From assembly GCA_937880125.1 (NCBI GenBank), contig CALFLU010000053.1, positions 1-5,540 on the forward strand: a DNA stretch of 5,540 bases, read 5' to 3'. The notes below the pieces were generated by a model. That model saw only the letters and a list, made by a program, of their open reading frames with translations. It did no database searches and was not told the origin of the DNA. This DNA comes from an uncultured Eubacteriaceae bacterium. GTDB lineage: Bacteria; Bacillota; Clostridia; Eubacteriales; UBA1433. The position numbers were made by a program, and so were the translations under genes. Below, piece by piece: positions 1-5,540 of the stretch (position 1 is its first letter; each line of letters starts with the position of its first letter).

Positions 1-810
1 TGGCGTGATGCGGTCAATAAATCCTCTTTCCATCAAAAACTCCGCGGTCTGAAACCCCTGTGGCAGCTTTCTTCGTATGGTTTGTTCAATAACGCGCGGA
101 CCCGCAAAGCCAATCAGCGCTCCGGGCTCAGCCAGTGTGACGTCGGCTTCCATGGCAAAACTTGCCGTTACCCCGCCTGTTGTGGGATTGGTCAAAACAC
201 AAATATATAAATTGCCTTCGTCGCCATGTCGTTTTACCGCACCGCTTGTTTTTGCCATTTGCATCAGAGAAATAATCCCCTCTTGCATGCGAGCACCACC
301 CGATACGCTAAAACCGACCACCGGCAGATTTTCTTTGCAGGCATGTTCAAACAGGCGGGTGATTTTTTCGCCCACCACCGAGCCCATGCTGCCCATCATA
401 AAATCACCTTCCATGACAAAGAGTGCACAATTTGCGCCTTGTATTGTTGCCGTACCACACAGCACGGCTTCCTTTTCCCCGCTTGCTTCTTGCGCTTTTT
501 TCAGCTTTTCGGCATATTCGGGAAAAGACAATATATCCTTACTGTAAAGATTGGCATACAGCTCCTTAAAACTGCCCTTATCTGCTATATCCTCAATGCG
601 TCGGCGCGCATTCATTTTGTGATGATAGCCGCATGCGCACACCAAATGATTTTTCTCAAATTCATCCCAAGGCATATTTTCTTTGCATTTCGGACAAATA
701 AACTGCGCCTTGCTCTCTTCATTTTCCGTTTGCACCAATATCGGTTTTCGTTTCTTTCCACTTGTTTCAAGTTCATTTTTCGGTTTTCTGAACAAACCTT
801 TTTTCAGCAT
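1..810 (-). CDS. accD: Acetyl-CoA carboxylase carboxyltransferase subunit beta (partial, 3' end outside window)
   Basis: Beta half of the carboxyltransferase, which moves the carboxyl group from biotin to acetyl-CoA to give malonyl-CoA; it works with AccA, expected just beyond position 1. The window holds 270 residues of a family that usually has about 285-305, so only the last 15-35 are missing. An N-terminal zinc domain (C-P-K-C at 39-42, then C58-A-C60) is followed by the crotonase-like carboxyltransferase fold: MEGDFMMGSMGSVVGEKI at 133-150, the SGGARMQEG signature at 170-178, PTTGGVTASFAM at 209-220 and FAGPRVIEQTIR at 235-246. The second cysteine pair is C-x-C where C-x2-C is usual. The start is ATG at 810, with AGAGG (818-822) inside the end of accC and a 7-base spacer; no alternative start is needed. 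The reading frame runs off the window edge without a stop. Confidence 0.96.
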   Translation of the reverse strand, partial: MLKKGLFRKPKNELETSGKKRKPILVQTENEESKAQFICPKCKENMPWDEFEKNHLVCACGYHHKMNARRRIEDIADKGSFKELYANLYSKDILSFPEYAEKLKKAQEASGEKEAVLCGTATIQGANCALFVMEGDFMMGSMGSVVGEKITRLFEHACKENLPVVGFSVSGGARMQEGIISLMQMAKTSGAVKRHGDEGNLYICVLTNPTTGGVTASFAMEADVTLAEPGALIGFAGPRVIEQTIRRKLPQGFQTAEFLMERGFIDRITP

Positions 811-813
811 TTT

Positions 814-2142
814 TTAACCTCTGTTTTCCATGAAGTTTGTATAATAATGCCCCGCCTTAAAGGCTTCATCACTGACAATATCCGTTTGCAGCAAGATATT
901 GGTCTCCACACCTTCAATAACCAATTCGCACAGCGCTGCCTGCATTTTTCGCACGGCTTCTTCCCGCGTTTTGGCATAGACAATTACTTTGCCCAGCATC
1001 GAATCATAAAAAGGCACTATTTTATAGCCTTGGTATAACAACGTATCAAACCTCACTTGCGGCCCTCCGGGCACGTGCAAAAACTCCACGACACCCGCAC
1101 CTCCTCCACCGGGCTTGGCGGACGCATTGATTCTGCACTCAATGGCGCAACCTTCCGTGCGAATATCGCTCTGTTTATAGCTTAGTGCCACCCCTGCCGC
1201 AATGCGAATTTGCCATTTGACGATATCAACACCCGTGATCATTTCCGTAACAGGGTGTTCTACCTGCAGACGTGTATTCATTTCCATAAAATAGATATTG
1301 TTTTGCGTATCGAGCAAAAATTCAACAGTTCCCGCATTGGTATAATTTGCCGCCTTCACAGCTTTTACCGCATAGGAAAACAGTTTTTCTCTCAATTTTG
1401 CGTCGATGGCGGTGGAGGGTGATTCTTCGAGTATTTTTTGATTTTTAATTTGGATAGAACACTCTCTCTCTCCCAAGGCCAACACATTGCCGTATTCATC
1501 CGCCAACACCTGCACTTCAATATGCTTTACGGGAAAGAGATATTTTTCCATATAGACGCTGCCGTCCCCAAAGGCGCTCTTTGCTTCAGCCGTTGCCGTC
1601 AAAAAGGCATTTTTAATCTCCTCTTCCGATTCCACCAGGCGAATGCCCCTGCCTCCGCCGCCTGCTTTGGCTTTGATGAGAACAGGATAGCCGATGCGTG
1701 CGGCTTCTTTGACCGCCGTCTCGTAGCTGTCAAGCAATTCACTGCCGGGCACCACGGGCACCTGCGCTGCTTGCATCATTCGGCGAGCGGCGTCCTTGTC
1801 CCCCATTTGGGCAATCAATTCCGCAGGCGGGCCGATAAATATGATGCCGTTTTCTTTGCAAAGCTGAGCAAATTCCGCATTTTCAGCCAAAAATCCGTAT
1901 CCGGGATGAATGGCTTCGCAGCCGTGCACCTGTGCTGCCGTAATAATGGCTTGCTGATTCAAATAACTGTCTTTGGAAAGCGCTCCGCCCACACACACGC
2001 ATTCATCCGCCATGGAAATATGAATGGATTCGCTGTCTGCTTCCGAATAAATTGCAACAGAGACAATACCCATTTCTTTGCAGGCACGAATAATGCGAAC
2101 AGCGACTTCTCCTCTATTGGCAATTAAAATTTTTGAAAACAA
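814..2142 (-). CDS. accC: Biotin carboxylase subunit of acetyl-CoA carboxylase (TTG start)
   Basis: ATP-grasp enzyme that carboxylates the biotin of AccB using ATP and bicarbonate. From the TTG at 2142 the protein has 442 residues (family about 445-450) and begins MFSKILIANRGE, the standard AccC start. The N-terminal biotin carboxylase domain (1 to about 110) has HPGYGFLAEN at 79-88. The ATP-grasp domain follows, with Lys116, Lys157, the glycine loop GGGGRG at 161-166, His207 and Lys236. Glu274, Glu287, Asn289, Arg291 and Glu295 (in EMNTRLQVEHP) and Arg337 in ECRINA complete the set known from E. coli AccC. After ECRINA the loop is SAKPGGGGAGVV (341-352) in place of the common acidic-D-P...P-S-P-G segment, which is unusual. 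A longer reading from a TTG at 2169 would overlap fabZ, lacks a Shine-Dalgarno sequence and adds nine non-family residues. accD follows after 3 bases. Confidence 0.96.
   Translation of the reverse strand: MFSKILIANRGEVAVRIIRACKEMGIVSVAIYSEADSESIHISMADECVCVGGALSKDSYLNQQAIITAAQVHGCEAIHPGYGFLAENAEFAQLCKENGIIFIGPPAELIAQMGDKDAARRMMQAAQVPVVPGSELLDSYETAVKEAARIGYPVLIKAKAGGGGRGIRLVESEEEIKNAFLTATAEAKSAFGDGSVYMEKYLFPVKHIEVQVLADEYGNVLALGERECSIQIKNQKILEESPSTAIDAKLREKLFSYAVKAVKAANYTNAGTVEFLLDTQNNIYFMEMNTRLQVEHPVTEMITGVDIVKWQIRIAAGVALSYKQSDIRTEGCAIECRINASAKPGGGGAGVVEFLHVPGGPQVRFDTLLYQGYKIVPFYDSMLGKVIVYAKTREEAVRKMQAALCELVIEGVETNILLQTDIVSDEAFKAGHYYTNFMENRG
818..822 (-). promoter_or_regulatory. Ribosome binding site of accD within the end of accC
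   Basis: AGAGG on the minus strand lies in the last sense codons of accC (Asn-Arg-Gly), 7 bases before the accD ATG at 810-808. The accC TAA (816-814) falls inside the spacer, so accC termination and accD initiation happen at almost the same place, which favours coupled and balanced synthesis. Confidence 0.75.
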
Positions 2143-2148
2143 TTTTCG

Positions 2149-2154
2149 CACCTC
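2149..2154 (-). promoter_or_regulatory. Ribosome binding site of accC, overlapping the fabZ stop codon
   Basis: The minus strand reads GAGGTG followed by six bases (CGAAAA) and the TTG at 2142-2140. Its first bases belong to the fabZ stop codon (TGA, 2155-2153). This site decides the accC start: it places the ribosome on the TTG that yields the family N-terminus, and no comparable site precedes the in-frame TTG at 2169. The overlap suggests that ribosomes ending fabZ re-initiate on accC. Confidence 0.8.
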
Positions 2155-2566
2155 ATTTTTGCAACGCAAACGAAAAGTCTGCGCTCACACACAATTCATT
2201 GTTCACATAGCCCTTTCCGCTGGCAAAATAGAAAGGCCCTTTGGCTTTGACAATGACACATTCTGTTTCAAACACATCGCCGGGCAACACCTTTTTTCGA
2301 AATCGAACATTGTCCAGTCCCGTAAAATAGGGTGTCATGCCTTCTTTGGCGCCTTCTGCCATCAACACGCTGGCTGTTTGAGCAACAATCTCACACAAAA
2401 TCACGCCCGGCGCCACGGGGTTGTTTGGAAAGTGACCGTTGAAAAACCATTCACTTCCTTTAAACGTATATTTCCCGTAGGCTTTTTCATCTCTTACCTC
2501 TGCCTCATCTATCAGCAACATATCATCCCTGTGCGGGATAATTTTCATAATTTCTTCTCTGTTCAT
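2153..2566 (-). CDS. fabZ: 3-hydroxyacyl-ACP dehydratase FabZ
   Basis: Hot-dog-fold dehydratase that converts 3-hydroxyacyl-ACP to trans-2-enoyl-ACP. The 137 residues fit FabZ (about 140-150) and are shorter than FabA (about 170). The catalytic pair is visible: His45 in FFNGHFP and Glu59 in PGVILCEIVAQ, 14 residues apart as in E. coli FabZ (His54/Glu68); Glu instead of Asp also points to FabZ over FabA. Other family marks are IMKIIPHR at 6-13, LLIDEA at 17-22 and FTGLDNVRFRKKVLPGD at 81-97. The segment after PHR is D-D-M where many FabZ have Y-P-F. The start codon overlaps the accB stop as ATGA, and a modest GGGTG (2574-2578) lies 7 bases upstream, so translational coupling to accB is likely. 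An isomerising FabN-type enzyme cannot be excluded from active-site residues alone. Confidence 0.95.
   Translation of the reverse strand: MNREEIMKIIPHRDDMLLIDEAEVRDEKAYGKYTFKGSEWFFNGHFPNNPVAPGVILCEIVAQTASVLMAEGAKEGMTPYFTGLDNVRFRKKVLPGDVFETECVIVKAKGPFYFASGKGYVNNELCVSADFSFALQK
2563..2566 (-). other. ATGA stop-start overlap of accB and fabZ
   Basis: The last four bases of accB on the minus strand are ATGA: ATG (2566-2564) starts fabZ and TGA (2565-2563) ends accB. Such an overlap commonly gives translational coupling, here linking the biotin carrier with the dehydratase. The Shine-Dalgarno-like GGGTG upstream is weak compared with those of the other genes, which fits re-initiation. Confidence 0.85.
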
Positions 2567-3015
2567 TCGTTGTCACCCGCAACAATGCGAAACAACGGTT
2601 GATTGTATTCAACCACATCTTCGTTTTTCACAAGAATTTCTTCAATGGTTCCCGCTTGTTCCGCAGTGAGTTCGTTCATCAGCTTCATCGCTTCAATGAT
2701 GCACAAAACATCACCTTCTTTTACTTTGCTGCCTACAGACACGTAGGGTTTTGCCCCCGGAGAAGGCGACGCATAAAACACGCCCACCATCGGTGAAAGT
2801 ATTTGCGTAGCCTCTGAAGAAGCTGTCGGGCTTTCTTTCGTTGTCTCCGTTTGCGGTGTTGCCTTTTGCGGGGCAACCTCCGGGGCGACTGAGAGAGCCT
2901 GCTGTGCATGTTTTTCAAGCCGAATAGCAAATTCGCCTTCTTCTTTTACTTCTATCACGTTTAAAGATTCTTCATTTAACAACTTCGCAAGATTTCGAAC
3001 AAATTCTATATCCAT
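2563..3015 (-). CDS. accB: Biotin carboxyl carrier protein of acetyl-CoA carboxylase
   Basis: Carries the carboxyl group on biotin between AccC and the AccA/AccD carboxyltransferase. At 150 residues it has the usual family length. The N-terminal part (1-36, starting MDIEFVRNLAKLL) is a helix-like segment typical of AccB; residues about 37-70 form a flexible linker rich in Ala, Pro, Thr, Ser and Glu; 71-147 is the biotinyl domain. The biotin attachment site is Lys111 in EAMKLM, and SPMVGVFYASPSPGAKPY (74-91) is the 'thumb' region that marks AccB-type biotinyl domains. The frame stays open upstream to 3123, but that part lies inside fabF; the ATG at 3015 gives the family N-terminus and has AGAGGG at 3024-3029 with an 8-base spacer. 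It begins 17 bases after the fabF stop, and its TGA overlaps the fabZ ATG. Confidence 0.97.
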   Translation of the reverse strand: MDIEFVRNLAKLLNEESLNVIEVKEEGEFAIRLEKHAQQALSVAPEVAPQKATPQTETTKESPTASSEATQILSPMVGVFYASPSPGAKPYVSVGSKVKEGDVLCIIEAMKLMNELTAEQAGTIEEILVKNEDVVEYNQPLFRIVAGDNE

Positions 3016-3023
3016 TGTCTCTA

Positions 3024-3029
3024 CCCTCT
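3024..3029 (-). promoter_or_regulatory. Ribosome binding site of accB
   Basis: AGAGGG on the minus strand sits 8 bases before the ATG at 3015-3013, in the 17-base gap after the fabF stop. It selects this ATG over upstream in-frame codons that lie inside fabF. Confidence 0.8.
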
Positions 3030-3032
3030 TTC

Positions 3033-4268
3033 TTACTCTTGAATTTTGCGAAATGCCACACAGGCATTGTGTCCGCCAAATCCCAGCGATGTCGATAACG
3101 CAAAGTCGATTTCTCCATGCCACGCCGCGTTGGGCGTATAATTCAAATCACACTCCGGATCACTTTCCAACAAGTTAATCGTCGGCGGGACAATCCCTTC
3201 TTTGATTGCAAAAATGGCGGCAATGGCCTCCACTGCACCGGCAGCCCCCAACATGTGCCCCGTCATGGACTTTGTGGAACTGATGTGAATGTCTTTTGCT
3301 TTTTCGCCGAATACTTGTTTTAACGCCAACGTCTCTGTTTTATCATTGAGCGGCGTGCTTGTTCCGTGGGCATTGACATAGATTTTGTTTATATCCACGC
3401 CCTCTCCCATTTCTTCATAAGCCTGTGCAATGGCTCTTGTAGCGCCCTGTGCATCTGGATCCGGCGCAGTGATGTGATAGGCATCACAAGTTGCCCCATA
3501 TCCGCAAACCTCGGCATATATTTTTGCACCGCGTTTTTTGGCATGTTCGTATTCTTCCAAAATCAAAGCACCTGCTCCTTCCCCCATGACAAAGCCGCTT
3601 CTACGCTTGTCAAAAGGAATGGACGCAGCATGAATATCTTCTGTTGTTGCCAATGCCAGCGAATTGGTGAATCCCGCCATACCTATCGGTGTAATGGCCG
3701 CCTCACTCCCACCGGCAATAATTGCGTCCGCATAGCCGTATTTGATGGCTCTATAGGCTTCGCCGATCGAGTTGGTGCCTGTGGCGCATGCCGTAACAAT
3801 GGGAATACAAGGACCTTTTGCGCTAAAGCGAATGGCAATGCTGCCCGCTCCCATATTGGCAATCATCATCGGTATAAAATGCGGTGATATCCTCTTAGGC
3901 CCCGATTTCATCAACTTTTCCATCTCTGTCGACATTGTCATCAGCCCCCCTGTGCCCGAACCCATATACACACCCAATCTCGTGGGCTGTACCTGTCCTT
4001 GCAGACCGCTGTCTTCCATTGCCTGACTGGCTGCCGCAATGGCAAACTGCGTATACAAGTCGCTTTTACGCATTTCGTTTTTATCCATATAAGTCAGTGC
4101 GTCAAAGTCTTTGACCTCTGCACCGATTTTTACTTTATGTTCGCTTGTATCAAACCTTGTCAAAAAGTCGATTCCGTTTTTACCCGCAACTGCGTTGCGC
4201 CAAAATGTTTCAACATCATTTCCTATCGGGCTCACAGCGCCCAATCCGGTTACTACCACTCTTTTCAT
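3033..4268 (-). CDS. fabF: Beta-ketoacyl-ACP synthase II FabF
   Basis: Elongating condensing enzyme: joins malonyl-ACP to acyl-ACP with loss of CO2. The 411 residues match the family (E. coli FabF, 413). The thiolase-fold active site is complete: nucleophile Cys161 in VTACATG, His301 in NAHGTST, Lys333 in STKSMTGH and His338, followed by GAAGAVE. GFGGHN at 396-401 holds Phe397, the equivalent of the gating Phe400 of E. coli FabF. In GSGTGGL (residues 103-109) Thr106 stands where E. coli has Ile108 at the bottom of the acyl pocket. Cys-His-His with this N-terminus (MKRVVVTGLGAVSPIG) fits FabF/FabB, not FabH; FabF is preferred by organism type and gene order. The start is ATG; the nearest good Shine-Dalgarno-like run, AAAGG at 4280-4284, is a rather long 11 bases upstream. 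The 33-base gap after fabG is the largest gap in the window. Confidence 0.97.
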   Translation of the reverse strand: MKRVVVTGLGAVSPIGNDVETFWRNAVAGKNGIDFLTRFDTSEHKVKIGAEVKDFDALTYMDKNEMRKSDLYTQFAIAAASQAMEDSGLQGQVQPTRLGVYMGSGTGGLMTMSTEMEKLMKSGPKRISPHFIPMMIANMGAGSIAIRFSAKGPCIPIVTACATGTNSIGEAYRAIKYGYADAIIAGGSEAAITPIGMAGFTNSLALATTEDIHAASIPFDKRRSGFVMGEGAGALILEEYEHAKKRGAKIYAEVCGYGATCDAYHITAPDPDAQGATRAIAQAYEEMGEGVDINKIYVNAHGTSTPLNDKTETLALKQVFGEKAKDIHISSTKSMTGHMLGAAGAVEAIAAIFAIKEGIVPPTINLLESDPECDLNYTPNAAWHGEIDFALSTSLGFGGHNACVAFRKIQE

Positions 4269-4301
4269 GCCTTTTTATTCCTTTCTTTGCGTGTGTGTTG
4301 G

Positions 4302-5039
4302 CTACATTGCCATGCCGCCGTCTACACGAATGACTTCTCCTGTAATGTAATTGGCCTTACCGCTGGTTAAAAACACAACCAAATCGGCAATATCTTCTGC
4401 CTGTCCATAATCCCCCATGGGAATTTGTGCGCGAATGGCCTTTTGCTGTTCTTCATTGAGCGCATCGGTCATTTCCGTTCTGATAAAGCCCGGTGCAATG
4501 GCATTGCAGCAAACGCCGCGTGCGGCCAATTCTTTGGCAGCCGATTTGGTCAGACCAATCAATCCCGCTTTGGAGGCGGAGTAGTTGGCTTGTCCCGCAT
4601 TGCCTGTCAGCCCCACAACCGAGCTGATATTGACAATATTGCCGCTTCTTCGCTTCAAAAAATGCGAATAACAATGCTTGATCATATGAAAAGCGCCTTT
4701 TAAATTGATATCCATCACCGCATCATAATCCGCCTCTTTCATTGTAAAAATCAATCCGTCTTTCGTGATGCCGGCATTGTTGACCAAAATATCAATTTTG
4801 CCGAAATCTTTGAGTATTTGACTGATTGTTTCTTTGGATTGATTAAAATCCGATACGTTGCATTGATAGGCAATCGCTTTGATATTATACTCTTGCGCCT
4901 TACTGCAAGTTTTTTTCGCAGCATCTTCATTGCCCGCATAAACAACGGCTATATCTATATTTTCCTGTGCCAGTTTTATTGCGATGGCTCTGCCTATACC
5001 GCGAGATCCGCCTGTGATGACGGCAACTTTTTTTTCCAT
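4302..5039 (-). CDS. fabG: 3-oxoacyl-[acyl-carrier-protein] reductase FabG
   Basis: NADPH-dependent reductase of the short-chain dehydrogenase family; it reduces 3-ketoacyl-ACP to 3-hydroxyacyl-ACP after each condensation. The 245-residue protein has the normal family length. Visible motifs: the nucleotide-binding glycine motif TGGSRGIG at residues 9-16, NNAG at 87-90, Asn112 in DINLKG, the active-site Ser140 in NISS, and the YSASK motif with Tyr153 and Lys157; PGFIRTEM at 183-190 and the C-terminal GEVIRVDGG at 234-242 are also typical of FabG. The ATG start gives the expected short N-terminus (MEKKVAVITGG), and AAGGGG at 5048-5053 lies 8 bases upstream. It sits 16 bases after fabD and 33 bases before fabF, clearly co-transcribed. 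SDR enzymes can be mistaken for one another, but here the residues and the operon agree. Confidence 0.97.
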   Translation of the reverse strand: MEKKVAVITGGSRGIGRAIAIKLAQENIDIAVVYAGNEDAAKKTCSKAQEYNIKAIAYQCNVSDFNQSKETISQILKDFGKIDILVNNAGITKDGLIFTMKEADYDAVMDINLKGAFHMIKHCYSHFLKRRSGNIVNISSVVGLTGNAGQANYSASKAGLIGLTKSAAKELAARGVCCNAIAPGFIRTEMTDALNEEQQKAIRAQIPMGDYGQAEDIADLVVFLTSGKANYITGEVIRVDGGMAM

Positions 5040-5047
5040 TTATTTTT

Positions 5048-5053
5048 CCCCTT
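5048..5053 (-). promoter_or_regulatory. Ribosome binding site of fabG
   Basis: AAGGGG on the minus strand lies 8 bases upstream of the fabG ATG, within the 16-base gap after fabD. The strength and spacing are typical of Bacillota. Confidence 0.75.
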
Positions 5054-5055
5054 GT

Positions 5056-5540
5056 TTAACGATTTTTTAATTCACTGAGCGTTTTTGCAAGACTGTCTGC
5101 ATCTTCCACATGATAAATTTTTACCTGATCGGATATTTTTGTCATAAATCCCGAGAGCGTTTTTCCCGCACCCACTTCAATAAAAGTATCTGCGCCGGCT
5201 GCAATCATGTTCTCCACTGTCTGTTGCCACCTGACCGGGTGATTGATTTGTTGATACAGCAGCTCTTTTGCTTCTTCTTTACTGTAAGGCTGCGCCGTAT
5301 AATTTGAATAGACATCTATGCCGGGTGAGTTTAAATTGTAGGGTTTCAATGCCTCTTTCAACTCCATTGCCGCCTCGTCCATAAACGGCGAATGAAATGC
5401 CGCACTCACCGCCAGCGGTACTGCTCTCCCGCCCGCTTCTTTAACATCCGCCTTCAGGCTTTCTATCTCCTCTTTGTCTCCCGCTACCACCAATTGTCCG
5501 GGGCGAATGGTGTCCATATTCAGCGTCATCGCCTTGTAGT
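5056..5540 (-). CDS. fabD: Malonyl-CoA:ACP transacylase, C-terminal part (partial, 5' end outside window)
   Basis: The cytoplasmic enzyme transfers the malonyl group from CoA to acyl carrier protein, supplying the extender unit for chain elongation. About 160 residues are visible, roughly half of the usual 300-320. The frame is open to the window edge, so the ATG at 5529 is an internal Met and not the start; the nucleophile motif GHSLG lies outside. Seen directly: PGQLVVAG at fragment residues 13-20, the catalytic histidine in VSAAFHSPFMDEA (His49 of the fragment, matching His201 of E. coli FabD), NHPVRW at 99-104, and the C-terminal FIEVGAGKTLSGF at 119-131. The family usually has N-S/C-P-G-Q where this has I-R-P-G-Q. 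The gene ends with TAA 16 bases before fabG. Identification is secure from the motifs and the neighbours. Confidence 0.96.
   Translation of the reverse strand, partial: YKAMTLNMDTIRPGQLVVAGDKEEIESLKADVKEAGGRAVPLAVSAAFHSPFMDEAAMELKEALKPYNLNSPGIDVYSNYTAQPYSKEEAKELLYQQINHPVRWQQTVENMIAAGADTFIEVGAGKTLSGFMTKISDQVKIYHVEDADSLAKTLSELKNR

Noticed and set aside
811..817. T run on the plus strand between accC and accD as a terminator
   Set aside because: No stem precedes it on either strand, the gap is only 3 bases, and on the minus strand it is the A-rich spacer before the accD start.
226..1038. Plus-strand open frame of 270 codons opposite accD and accC
   Set aside because: It runs antisense across two clear genes, its protein is rich in His, Phe and Cys as expected of a reversed coding strand, and it has no recognisable motif or convincing ribosome binding site.
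1438..2127. Plus-strand open frame of 229 codons opposite accC
   Set aside because: Antisense shadow of accC with biased composition and no family motif; nothing supports it as a gene.
2806..2907. Low-complexity Pro/Thr/Ala-coding stretch as a DNA repeat
   Set aside because: It encodes the flexible linker of AccB; there is no regular nucleotide repeat unit.
3016..3123. N-terminal extension of accB by 36 residues into fabF
   Set aside because: The extension overlaps the fabF 3' end, has no ribosome binding site and does not resemble AccB; the ATG at 3015 has a good site and the family N-terminus.
3366..3887. Plus-strand open frame of 173 codons opposite fabF
   Set aside because: Lies fully within fabF on the other strand and shows a Cys/Arg/Asn-rich composition without any domain; treated as a by-product of codon use.
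4269..4301. Possible regulatory element in the 33-base gap between fabG and fabF
   Set aside because: It holds a short CA-rich run and a purine-rich stretch that can serve as ribosome binding site, but no inverted repeat or promoter-like pair that I can see.

Overview
The window carries seven tightly packed genes, all on the minus strand, forming the middle and late part of a type II fatty acid synthesis operon. In transcription order (from high to low coordinates) they are fabD (3' part only), fabG, fabF, accB, fabZ, accC and accD (5' part only). Gaps between genes run from a 4-base overlap to 33 bases. There is no gene on the plus strand that I can support, and no room for a separate promoter or terminator.

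The order fabD-fabG-fabF-accB-fabZ-accC-accD, with acetyl-CoA carboxylase genes interleaved with fab genes, is the arrangement known from streptococci and many Clostridia. It differs from the proteobacterial order, where acpP lies between fabG and fabF. With G+C in the mid-40s percent by eye, purine-rich ribosome binding sites before most genes and a TTG start for accC, a Bacillota member of class Clostridia or a relative is the best guess. I cannot name a genus.

The genes form one pathway. AccB (biotin carrier), AccC (biotin carboxylase) and AccD (carboxyltransferase beta) with AccA (not in the window, expected beyond position 1) make malonyl-CoA. FabD moves the malonyl group to acyl carrier protein. 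FabF condenses it with the growing chain, FabG reduces the 3-keto group, and FabZ dehydrates the 3-hydroxyacyl-ACP. The enoyl reductase, FabH and ACP are missing here and would be expected upstream of position 5540.

Catalytic residues are present in all enzymes as far as they are covered. The oddities are local: the second zinc knuckle of AccD is C-x-C instead of C-x2-C, the loop after the ECRINA motif of AccC is a glycine-rich replacement of the usual segment, and FabF has Thr at the usual acyl-gate Ile position. I found no mobile element, CRISPR array, RNA gene or new system; this is a core-metabolism region.
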